A stretch of DNA of 5,795 bases, taken from contig JAAZVD010000115.1 of assembly GCA_018623785.1 (NCBI GenBank), positions 1 through 5,795 on the forward strand, written 5' to 3'. Below the pieces are notes generated by a model that was given only the letters and a program-made list of their open reading frames with translations, made no database searches and was not told the origin of the DNA. Within the stretch, counting starts at the first letter, position 1; every line of letters begins with the position of its first letter. Source of the stretch: Bacteroidota bacterium. Lineage in GTDB: Bacteria > Bacteroidota > Rhodothermia > Rhodothermales > UBA10348. Shown one piece after another: positions 1 through 5,783 of this stretch. The position numbers and the translations under genes were made by a program.

Positions 1-8
1 CGATCTAG

Positions 9-854
9 ATGCGTAATCCACGAACCGTACTTTTCGATGACGGTGGTCAACTACTGGTAACGGATACGAGGACCTCGGACATTCATCGCCTTGGAGAAAC
101 GGGGGATATCCTGTCCACAACAAGGCTGGAGGGCACCATCCCCTATTTGGCAGGCCTCCGAGGCGATACGACCTGGGTTTTCAGCCCATCCGACGGTTCC
201 ATGCACCGATTGGTAGCCCTTCGTCCCGACCGTGTGACCATGCTCGACCTTGATACGGGCAACGAGAGGGCGCTTCGCTGGGCCATTCGCACAGATTCCG
301 GCTATGTCTCCAAAATATTGGATGACGACGGTGGCAACCGGATCGTTTGGTATGATGATGAGGGTGTCGCTCGAGGCCGGATTTCGCTTCCCGGGCCCTC
401 TTGGCGATATGCTGGCATGCTTCGCAACGGTAGAGCGGGCACCATCAGTCTTTCGGGCTTTCTACCTTTCTTGTACGAGGCCTCCCCGGCAGGTCTGGAT
501 TCAACGCGCCTGGCCGGCTTCGATTCTCCCATGCTGGCTCGATCATTGCAGTTCGAGCGGGGCACGGTTGAGCAACCGCCTCTGCTGTCCGGGTCAGCGG
601 CTCTTGCCGGAGACTGGCTCTTTGTCTTAAACATGCGTCCCGGCTGGCTGCATGTCGACGTTTTCGATGCCGAGGGTCGGTTGGCCTACATCCTGACACA
701 GCCCGATCCCAGCTTCAGCAAGGAGTACTATCCAACGGACATCGCCGTAAAGGAAGGGCAACCGGGAGAATTTCACCTGGCTGTGACCTTGACCGAACCC
801 GCACCCGGGGTCGAGCGATACGTTTGGACCATGCCGCCGCGCGTGGACGAGTGA
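9..854 (+). CDS. Six-bladed beta-propeller-like protein, probably missing its N-terminus
   Basis: Product of 281 residues built from repeated blade-like strands. Residues 7-27 read as a typical NHL/6-bladed-propeller blade (VLFDDGGQLLVTDTRTSDIHR), and similar Asp/Gly-turn strands recur near residues 102-127 (DDDGGN...YDDEGVARGRI) and 215-229 (HVDVFDAEGRLAYIL), followed by a YPTDIAV strand at 241-247. Such proteins in Bacteroidota are usually exported lipoproteins or periplasmic proteins that bind ligands or scaffold other proteins; no catalytic residues are recognisable. The ATG at 9 is preceded directly by an in-frame TAG (6-8), and the protein starts at the edge of a blade with no signal peptide. 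It could therefore be a shortened gene, the downstream part of a broken gene, or a gene overlapping an upstream frame that ends at the TAA at 14-16. The coding character is convincing over the whole length; the exact family is less certain. It lies 52 bases upstream of recG on the same strand. Confidence 0.72.
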   Translation: MRNPRTVLFDDGGQLLVTDTRTSDIHRLGETGDILSTTRLEGTIPYLAGLRGDTTWVFSPSDGSMHRLVALRPDRVTMLDLDTGNERALRWAIRTDSGYVSKILDDDGGNRIVWYDDEGVARGRISLPGPSWRYAGMLRNGRAGTISLSGFLPFLYEASPAGLDSTRLAGFDSPMLARSLQFERGTVEQPPLLSGSAALAGDWLFVLNMRPGWLHVDVFDAEGRLAYILTQPDPSFSKEYYPTDIAVKEGQPGEFHLAVTLTEPAPGVERYVWTMPPRVDE

Positions 855-895
855 CGCGTGCGACCAACACAGGCTCCTGAAGCGTCAGACAATCC

Positions 896-906
896 TATAT
901 TGCGGT
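896..906 (+). promoter_or_regulatory. Candidate -10 element abutting the recG start
   Basis: TATATT at 896-901 matches the -10 consensus at five of six positions and lies only five bases before the recG ATG. If used, transcription would begin at or very near the A of the ATG, giving a leaderless mRNA. No good -35 or -33 TTTG element is visible at the expected distance, so the call is weak. Confidence 0.22.
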
Positions 907-3009
907 ATGTCTGTCGAATTTCTTACACAACCCGTTCATGATGTAGAAGGCATCGGTCCTGCGAGGGCTCGGGTGCTCTCCGAGGCAGGGATGCGCACGG
1001 TAGGAGACCTTCTGGCGCAGGTGCCGCGTCGGTATCTGGACCGCTCCTCTGTCCTGCGTATTCGGGACGTTCGGGTGGGTGCTACTTCGGTAACGGTCAT
1101 GGGGACCGTCCTTATGACAGGAACGGTTTCCGGAAGAGGTGGGCGAAAGCGATTCGAAATTGTCCTAGAGGATGAGCCCGGTCGACGTGTCAAGGCGGTC
1201 TGGTTTCAGGGTGTAGCCTGGATGTCGAAGGCCATTGAAAAAGGGCATCGATTGGCCTTGCATGGAAAGCCTGCCCGCTTCGGTGGCACCCTCTCTTTTT
1301 CGCATCCCGATTTCGACCGGATCGACGAAGATGGTCCGTCGATCGATACGGGACGTATCATTGCCCTGTATCCGGGTTCGGCCACCTTGCAGAAAGCCGG
1401 CTTGACCAGCCGCACGATGCGTAGAATCCTATACAAGCTGCTCAAGGATCACGGTCGGAAGCTGCGGGAAAACCTTCCCGAGTCGGTTGTAACGTCGCAG
1501 GGGTTGCTCGACGGTCGTGTCGCCAGGCGGGCCATTCATTTTCCGCGAAACGCAGACGAACTTGCGCGAGCGATCCATCGATTGAAGTTTGAGGAGCTTT
1601 TTTTCTTTCAGCTTCTCTTGGCTACTTCGCGCTCCCATAGAGCGCAGTATCCCGGGGCGGTCATCCCGGGTGATGGTCCATTGATGCACCGATTCCTGCG
1701 GGAGATACTTCCGTTTCAGCTGACGGGCGCGCAGAGCCAGGCCCTCGATGCCATTGGCAAGGACATGGGTAGTGGCTCGCAGATGAATCGGTTGTTGCAG
1801 GGCGATGTGGGCAGTGGGAAAACCGTAGTGGCGGTCATCGCTGCACTCATGGCCATTGATGCAGGGTACCAAGTGGCTATTATGGCGCCTACCGAGATCC
1901 TCTCGGATCAGCACTATCGATCCGTGTCCCGGCTGCTCGCGCCGCTCGGCCTGCACGTCGGGCTGCTCACGGGCAGTACCCCTGCTGCCGAGCGGCGCGA
2001 ACTCTTGGCAGCCGTTAGCGAAGGGACCTGCCAGCTACTGATTGGAACTCACGCTGTGATACAGGATGGCGTGGATTTTTGCCGGCTTGGACTGGCTGTG
2101 GTAGATGAGCAACATCGTTTCGGTGTGCTGCAGCGGGCTACTCTTTTTGATAAAGGGAGTCGTCCTCACATGCTTCTCATGACCGCAACGCCCATTCCGA
2201 GGTCTCTGGCGCTGACACTGTACGGAGATCTCCATGTGAGTGTCATGCGCGAGCGCCCACCGGGTCGCCAACCGATAACAACGAAGGTAGTCCGGGAAAA
2301 TGATCGGGATCATGTGTACGCCATGATGCGGCACGAGATCGATCAGGGGCGGCAGTGTTATGTCGTGTATCCCTTGGTCGAGGAAAGCGAAAAGCTGGAT
2401 CTTCGGGATGCCGTTTCAGGCTATGAGGCGCTCTCGGCCGTCTTTGCCGACGTGCGTGTGGAGTTGGTCCACGGACGTATGAAGGCCGCCGAAAAGGATG
2501 CCGCAATGGCTCGCTTCGTGTCAGGCGAGGCGCCTATCCTCGTATCTACGACGGTCATTGAGGTGGGGGTGGACGTGCCCGCAGCCACCCTGATGCTGAT
2601 TGAACACGCCGAACGCTTTGGTTTGAGTCAGCTGCATCAGCTGCGAGGACGGATCGGGCGTGGGCAGTATGCGAGCCAGTGTTTTCTCATGGCTGAATAC
2701 AAGCAGTCCGAGGAGTCCCGTCGCCGCTTGCAAGCCATGGAGGAGACGGACGATGGCTTTCGGATCAGCGAAATCGATATGGAATTGCGCGGTGTAGGAG
2801 ATTTTTTCGGGACGCAGCAAAGCGGACTTCCTGCCTTTCGGATGGCCGATTTGATGACCGACCAGGATATTCTGGACCAAGCCCGGGAAACTGCTTTCCG
2901 GATCATCGAAGAGGATCCTTCCTTAACGGCTGCTACCTATCAGCCTATGAAGCGTTGGTTCGAAGCATTTGTTCTTCGGCGTGGCATGCGTCTTTCCCGC
3001 ATCGGTTAG
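907..3009 (+). CDS. recG: ATP-dependent DNA helicase RecG
   Basis: Cytoplasmic superfamily 2 double-strand DNA translocase that remodels stalled replication forks and Holliday junctions. The 700 residues match the usual full length (about 690 in E. coli). The N-terminal wedge region starts with a helix-hairpin-like GIGPARARVL (15-24) and P-RRYLDRS (40-47), followed by the OB fold to roughly residue 155. Helicase motifs are all present: Walker A GDVGSGKT (299-306), DEQH box (400-403) followed by RFG, motif III TATPIPRSLA (426-435), LVHGRMK (520-526), motif V STTVIEVGVDVP (547-558) and motif VI QLRGRIGRG (578-586). The C-terminal translocation (TRG) signature ELRGVGDFFGTQQSG is at 626-640. Nothing is truncated or mutated. 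The ATG at 907 is the natural start because it sits just before the conserved wedge; there is no Shine-Dalgarno sequence. It may be co-transcribed with the propeller gene 52 bases upstream or use its own promoter. Confidence 0.98.
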   Translation: MSVEFLTQPVHDVEGIGPARARVLSEAGMRTVGDLLAQVPRRYLDRSSVLRIRDVRVGATSVTVMGTVLMTGTVSGRGGRKRFEIVLEDEPGRRVKAVWFQGVAWMSKAIEKGHRLALHGKPARFGGTLSFSHPDFDRIDEDGPSIDTGRIIALYPGSATLQKAGLTSRTMRRILYKLLKDHGRKLRENLPESVVTSQGLLDGRVARRAIHFPRNADELARAIHRLKFEELFFFQLLLATSRSHRAQYPGAVIPGDGPLMHRFLREILPFQLTGAQSQALDAIGKDMGSGSQMNRLLQGDVGSGKTVVAVIAALMAIDAGYQVAIMAPTEILSDQHYRSVSRLLAPLGLHVGLLTGSTPAAERRELLAAVSEGTCQLLIGTHAVIQDGVDFCRLGLAVVDEQHRFGVLQRATLFDKGSRPHMLLMTATPIPRSLALTLYGDLHVSVMRERPPGRQPITTKVVRENDRDHVYAMMRHEIDQGRQCYVVYPLVEESEKLDLRDAVSGYEALSAVFADVRVELVHGRMKAAEKDAAMARFVSGEAPILVSTTVIEVGVDVPAATLMLIEHAERFGLSQLHQLRGRIGRGQYASQCFLMAEYKQSEESRRRLQAMEETDDGFRISEIDMELRGVGDFFGTQQSGLPAFRMADLMTDQDILDQARETAFRIIEEDPSLTAATYQPMKRWFEAFVLRRGMRLSRIG

Positions 3010-3044
3010 TCCTGTGGCCCTGAGAACCGTCATGACCCCCCGTC

Positions 3045-3076
3045 GTTGTACTTTTTTGGGTTACCCGCTACATTCG
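3045..3076 (+). promoter_or_regulatory. Candidate Bacteroidota-type promoter for the DUF2892 gene
   Basis: The 126-base spacer after recG holds GTTG at 3045-3048, then 20 bases, then TACATTCG at 3069-3076. This resembles the Bacteroidota housekeeping promoter (-33 TTTG and -7 TAnnTTTG, about 20 bases apart), with one mismatch in each box. It can also be read as a weak sigma-70 pair, TTGTAC (3046-3051) and TACATT (3069-3074), with a 17-base spacer. A start site near 3083 would leave a leader of about 50 bases before the ATG at 3136. No strong terminator for recG is visible in the spacer. Confidence 0.35.
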
Positions 3077-3135
3077 AATTCCCTCCCCGTACTCTCCCGA
3101 GGTGCATCGCCCTCGTAACCTGCCGTTTTAAGCCC

Positions 3136-3345
3136 ATGAAAATCATCAAGAATATGAGCCGCATTGACCGCTCCGTGCGGTTTTCAATTGGCCTCATCCT
3201 CTTCATACTGTCTCTGACGGACGTTATTGCGAGCAACATCGTGCTCGCCTTTTCTGTCCTTATCATGGCCTCGAGTTCAATCGGCTCCTGTCCGGTATAC
3301 CTGCCACTCAATTTCAGCACGAAGCCATCCGAGCAGGCCGACTGA
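3136..3345 (+). CDS. DUF2892 (YgaP-like) small inner-membrane protein, copy 1
   Basis: 69-residue protein of the DUF2892 family, the membrane part of E. coli YgaP found here without a rhodanese domain. The family N-terminus is clear: KNMSRIDRSVRF (5-16), an amphipathic basic stretch before the membrane. Two hydrophobic helices follow at about 17-33 and 35-51, joined by a short turn, then the family's Cys-x-x-Tyr pattern, C52-P-V-Y55, and a polar tail. The role of stand-alone DUF2892 proteins is not known. The start at 3136 is chosen because it matches the family N-terminus; the frame is open further upstream to an ATG at 3046, but that extension is unlike any DUF2892 protein. No Shine-Dalgarno sequence is present. 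The gene ends 25 bases from the convergent DUF2480 gene. A paralogue of identical length lies at 5574-5783. Confidence 0.9.
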   Translation: MKIIKNMSRIDRSVRFSIGLILFILSLTDVIASNIVLAFSVLIMASSSIGSCPVYLPLNFSTKPSEQAD

Positions 3346-3370
3346 ACCGCAGCGGGGTAATTCTCTTTCA

Positions 3371-3880
3371 TCAGGGCTTGGGGGCGCGCCAGACAGGTAC
3401 TGAGGAGCAGGGCTCGCCATACATCAGCTTTCGCGCCACTTGTTGCAACGCCACCGTGGCCTTGATGTAAGCAGCTGGCGTAACATGGTCTGAACCACAT
3501 CCCTTCAAAACCACGATCCTGTCCGTGAACGGCTGCCACGAATGCTGTTCGATATTCAGGAGTGTCAAGGACTCCCTCACTTGCGCTACTGTGCCCACAG
3601 AAACGCTGGCTGCCACGCCGGTCAGGTAGGACGCCGTCAGCATGAATGCCCACGGGGGAATTATGGCATCCGCCGAGCAATGGATCCCGACATGGTGATT
3701 CTCGAAGGACGACCAGTCCTGCGCCTTCAACTGGCTCCGAAACGGTTTTTCCCGTAGTAAGAAACCTCCGTCCAAGAACGAAGCGAGATCAACTTCCGAT
3801 ACGGGATTTTTCGGCAGGAAGTGTTCCAGATCAACCACCTGGATGCCACTTTCAGCCACTTTGTTCTGGATGGTTTCCAT
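3371..3880 (-). CDS. DUF2480 family protein
   Basis: 169-residue soluble protein of the DUF2480 family, which I know essentially from Bacteroidota and relatives and which has no established biochemical function. Family landmarks seen here: N-terminal IQNKVAESGIQVVDLE (4-19), a KAQDWSSF block (52-59), HCSADAIIPPWAFMLTASYL (67-86), KGCG (126-129) and GEPCSSVPV (155-163). Three cysteines (C68, C128, C158) fall in these conserved blocks, so a metal or redox role is imaginable, but that is inference. From memory, DUF2480 genes often sit near SUF iron-sulfur assembly genes in Bacteroidota; no SUF gene is visible here. There is no signal peptide or membrane helix, so it is probably cytoplasmic. The ATG at 3880 matches the family N-terminus and has no Shine-Dalgarno sequence. 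It is convergent with the DUF2892 gene and divergent from the hydrolase. Confidence 0.92.
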   Translation of the reverse strand: METIQNKVAESGIQVVDLEHFLPKNPVSEVDLASFLDGGFLLREKPFRSQLKAQDWSSFENHHVGIHCSADAIIPPWAFMLTASYLTGVAASVSVGTVAQVRESLTLLNIEQHSWQPFTDRIVVLKGCGSDHVTPAAYIKATVALQQVARKLMYGEPCSSVPVWRAPKP

Positions 3881-4143
3881 GATTGACGGCCATTGGATAG
3901 GGACGAGTGCCGTAGTACGATGGGCGTCTATTGTGGTTCAGCGACAAGAATGGAGATGCATTATTTTCAACATGCCTGAAATGAATGGGCGTTGAGCGAC
4001 TCCAAATAGGCGGCTGGGTCTGTCAGCTCTGCGGTACACACCGGCCTTCGTGGGAGCCTTGTAGGGTATGGACCCGAGATGTTGCCAGATGTTTTTCCGT
4101 CCTCCGGTTTTTCTGTCCTCCAGTTTCACCAGAGTGTCTCCCT
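3881..4143. other. Divergent intergenic region between DUF2480 and the hydrolase
   Basis: This 263-base spacer should carry promoters for both flanking genes. I see no strong sigma-70 or TTTG/TAnnTTTG pair on either strand. Small open frames exist, for example 19 codons from 3920, but none looks coding. The right end is pyrimidine-rich on the + strand and includes the 16-bp tandem repeat at 4091-4126. Confidence 0.6.
4091..4126 (+). repeat. 16-bp tandem duplication upstream of the hydrolase start
   Basis: Two adjacent 16-base units, 4091-4106 (GTTTTTCCGTCCTCCG) and 4107-4122 (GTTTTTCTGTCCTCCA), differ at only two positions, both transitions. A partial third copy (GTTT) follows at 4123-4126. 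The array ends 17 bases before the ATG at 4144, so it lies in the promoter or leader. Each unit contains CCTCC, the same core as the anti-Shine-Dalgarno end of 16S rRNA; read on the other strand each gives GGAGG. Confidence 0.85.
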
Positions 4144-5247
4144 ATGTCCGCACGTTCAACCTTTCCTATTTTCCTGCTCGCCTTTTTCGTTTTTACGGGA
4201 TGCGAACTCAGTAACTCTGTTGAAGCGGCCGAAGAACAGGACCTCATTGTTGGGGGAGTCAACCTCACGGAGGTCTTTGCAGAGCCCAGTGATGCCGAGA
4301 TTCAATCGGTTCTTGTTGACTGGTCGGCTCGCAATCCTGTAGCATCTGATGTCGTGATTGTGGAGCAGGCGGAAGTATCACTGATTGGTGGTGTTCCAGC
4401 CACGCTCAGCATTGTGTCCCACGACGTGGATGGCGTGACCCACTATGGGGCCGTTATCGCCCCTGACGGACTGGCTGCTGGAGCAGCTCCAGTGCTGGTA
4501 TATGCCCACGGCGGCGATGGGGGAGTGAGTGTTGATGGAGAAGCTTTGTTACTCCTGAGTCTCTTCCCGGATTTGGCACCCCATTTCGTACATGTCATCC
4601 CCTCCTTTCGTGATGAGCCGCTATCGTACAATGGGCAGACATGGCAGTCGCAGGGACCCGCAAGTCCTTGGGATAAGGACGTGGACGATGCTTTCGCTCT
4701 TGTAGATGTTGCAACGACGTTGGCCCCAGCAGCGGACCCCACCCGGATCGCTGTGCTTGGTATGAGCCGTGGAGCCGGTGTCGGTATGTTGATGGCAGCG
4801 CGATCTTCATCGGTGCAACGGGTCCTTGGATTTTTCGGTCCAACCGACTTCCTTGGCCCTTTTGTACAGGAAGTCGTCACGGAAATTCTGGAGGGCACTC
4901 CTCGCCAGCTTCCCGGACTGGATGTTCTTTCGGAGGAATTCGTATTGCCTTATCGGGACGGTGATATTTCCCTCGAACAGGTTCGTTCTGAGCTGGTGCG
5001 TAGGTCTCCTGTACTCTTTATTGACCGTATCAACAACCTTCAGATACACCACGGAACAGCCGATACGATTGTCCCCGTCTCCCAAGCGCAGCGCATGATC
5101 GATGTGATGCAAGCATCCGGGCGGTCCGCTGATACGTTTGAAGCCTTTCTTTACGAGGATGGCGAGCACAATCCGTTCACGCTGGAAGGCAGCTTGATCC
5201 GCGGAGCTGATTTTGTGGGTGGCATGCTTACCGGAAGCTCATCATAA
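4144..5247 (+). CDS. Alpha/beta-hydrolase lipoprotein (S9 / dienelactone-hydrolase-like)
   Basis: 367-residue secreted serine hydrolase. The N-terminus is a lipoprotein signal: MSAR, hydrophobic residues 6-17, then a lipobox-like VFTGC with Cys20 as the lipidated residue (Phe at -3 is a relaxed match). An unassigned segment follows (about 21-110). The catalytic fold then shows an oxyanion strand VYAHGGDGG (119-127), the nucleophile elbow GMSRGAG with Ser208, the acid in HGTADTIVP (Asp307) and the base in EDGEHNP (His342). SPWDKDVDDAFALVD (174-188) is typical of the prolyl-oligopeptidase-type (S9) catalytic domain. The S9 beta-propeller is absent, so esterase, dienelactone-hydrolase-like or small-peptidase activity are all possible, and the substrate cannot be read from sequence. 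The frame is open upstream to 3985, but the ATG at 4144 is chosen because it begins a proper signal peptide. No Shine-Dalgarno sequence is seen. The gene is divergent from DUF2480. Confidence 0.88.
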   Translation: MSARSTFPIFLLAFFVFTGCELSNSVEAAEEQDLIVGGVNLTEVFAEPSDAEIQSVLVDWSARNPVASDVVIVEQAEVSLIGGVPATLSIVSHDVDGVTHYGAVIAPDGLAAGAAPVLVYAHGGDGGVSVDGEALLLLSLFPDLAPHFVHVIPSFRDEPLSYNGQTWQSQGPASPWDKDVDDAFALVDVATTLAPAADPTRIAVLGMSRGAGVGMLMAARSSSVQRVLGFFGPTDFLGPFVQEVVTEILEGTPRQLPGLDVLSEEFVLPYRDGDISLEQVRSELVRRSPVLFIDRINNLQIHHGTADTIVPVSQAQRMIDVMQASGRSADTFEAFLYEDGEHNPFTLEGSLIRGADFVGGMLTGSSS

Positions 5248-5333
5248 CGGTGTCTGTGCCGATCTACTGGATGCTTTTGAGAGTAATTCCTGAGGCCACA
5301 CCGATGGACGTTCGCAGTAGCGTAGGGTCAATC

Positions 5334-5355
5334 TTGACACAATTCTGTTTTGTCA
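5334..5355 (+). promoter_or_regulatory. Inverted repeat overlapping a consensus -35 hexamer
   Basis: TTGACA at 5334-5339 is a perfect sigma-70 -35 box. It overlaps a dyad, TGACA (5335-5339), 11 bases, TGTCA (5351-5355), with two further inner A-T pairs, which resembles an operator. The -10 is poor: ATTCAT (5355-5360) after 15 bases or TTCATG after 16. A transcript from here would read into the small membrane ORF at 5418 and possibly the DUF2892 gene at 5574. Confidence 0.3.
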
Positions 5356-5417
5356 TTCATGCCGCTGAAACCTAGACTCCCGTCGACAGCTATTTCTGCC
5401 GAATCCGTATTGCGCCT

Positions 5418-5519
5418 GTGAAAGATTCCTGGAAGTTGGTTATCATTTGCATACTGTGTGTCGCTATTATTACAGGTGGCGTGTTGCTATTTGAAGCTCT
5501 CATGTCATTCTTTGCATAG
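5418..5519 (+). CDS. Small single-helix membrane protein, 33 residues, GTG start
   Basis: A 33-codon frame begins with GTG at 5418 and ends with TAG at 5517-5519. It reads M-K-D-S-W-K, then a continuous hydrophobic stretch from about residue 7 to 24 (LVIICILCVAIITGGVLL), then FEALMSFFA. A short basic/aromatic N-terminus before one helix of membrane-spanning length is the layout of known bacterial small membrane proteins. The frame runs open only from 5376, and the GTG is its only ATG, GTG or TTG before the helix. No Shine-Dalgarno sequence is seen, which is true of every gene here. It lies 54 bases before the DUF2892 gene on the same strand and might be co-transcribed with it. I do not recognise the family; a chance ORF remains possible at this length. 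Confidence 0.45.
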   Translation: MKDSWKLVIICILCVAIITGGVLLFEALMSFFA

Positions 5520-5573
5520 GCGGGTAGCGCGTCGCTCACAGATCAGTCACATTCACCTGAACACCGTTAGGCC

Positions 5574-5783
5574 ATGAAGATCGAGAAAAATATGGGGCGG
5601 ATGGATCGTACGGTCCGGTTTATCGTGGGCCTCATTCTAGTCGTTCTGTTTTTCCTGGACGTTATATCAGGAACGCTCGGGACCATCGCCATGGTATTCG
5701 CAGTCATTCTACTGGGTACGAGCGTCGTGGGTGTTTGTGGGCTGTATTTGCCCTTTCAGTACAGCACGTGCGAGCCTGACTGA
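5574..5783 (+). CDS. DUF2892 (YgaP-like) small inner-membrane protein, copy 2
   Basis: 69-residue DUF2892 protein, paralogue of the one at 3136-3345. Counting by eye, 20 of the first 31 residues are identical, including KNM-x-R-x-DR-x-VRF (5-16), GLIL (19-22) and DVI (29-31). Two hydrophobic helices span about 17-32 and 35-54, followed by C55-G-L-Y58-LP, equivalent to the Cys-x-x-Tyr of copy 1 after a three-residue shift in the loop. The tail differs and carries an extra Cys66. The protein is expected in the inner membrane; function is unknown. The ATG at 5574 matches the family N-terminus, and there is no Shine-Dalgarno sequence, though CCGTT-A-GGCC before the start resembles the flank of copy 1. 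The gene ends 12 bases before the window edge, so its downstream context is not visible. Confidence 0.93.
   Translation: MKIEKNMGRMDRTVRFIVGLILVVLFFLDVISGTLGTIAMVFAVILLGTSVVGVCGLYLPFQYSTCEPD

Larger units (their letters stand above)
5248..5573. other. 326-base region without a conventional gene
   Basis: Between the hydrolase and the second DUF2892 gene there is no ORF above about 40 codons that looks coding. The region contains a consensus TTGACA inside an imperfect inverted repeat (5334-5355), a probable 33-codon membrane ORF (5418-5519) and a 54-base leader for the next gene. It looks more AT-rich than the flanking genes from about 5330 to 5520. No Rho-independent terminator (GC stem plus T-run) is visible after the hydrolase stop. 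Confidence 0.6.

Noticed and set aside
852..887. TGACGC / GCGTCA inverted repeat after the propeller gene as a terminator
   Set aside because: Only six base pairs with a 24-base loop and no T-run, and it starts inside the stop codon; too weak.
3046..3135. 30-residue N-terminal extension of DUF2892 copy 1
   Set aside because: Both copies align from the MKI start, and the extension overlaps the candidate promoter.
3346..3370. Bidirectional terminator between the convergent DUF2892 and DUF2480 genes
   Set aside because: The 25 bases contain no GC-rich stem of useful length and no T-run on either strand.
3030..3680. 216-codon open frame on the - strand across copy 1 of DUF2892 and part of DUF2480
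   Set aside because: It overlaps two genes with clear family matches and its translation shows no domain, signal peptide or sensible composition.
3985..4143. 53-residue N-terminal extension of the hydrolase frame
   Set aside because: The extension is Trp/Cys/Arg-rich, unlike a signal peptide, and would bury the lipoprotein signal that begins at 4144; the repeat region also falls inside it.
5248..5303. CGGTGT / ACACCG inverted repeat after the hydrolase stop
   Set aside because: Six-base arms with a 44-base loop and no T-run; likely chance.
5304..5375. 23-codon ATG-started frame, in the same frame as the 33-codon membrane ORF
   Set aside because: It ends at a TAG at 5373-5375, has no recognisable character and overlaps the TTGACA dyad. 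Stop readthrough into the next ORF would be needed to join them, and nothing supports that.
5465..5470. TATTAT as a -10 box for DUF2892 copy 2
   Set aside because: It matches the consensus well but lies inside the small ORF and has no -35 or TTTG at a proper distance.
3136..5783. DUF2892 copies as direct repeats bounding a mobile cassette
   Set aside because: The DNA of the copies is too diverged to act as recombination repeats, and no transposase, integrase or target-site duplication is seen between them.
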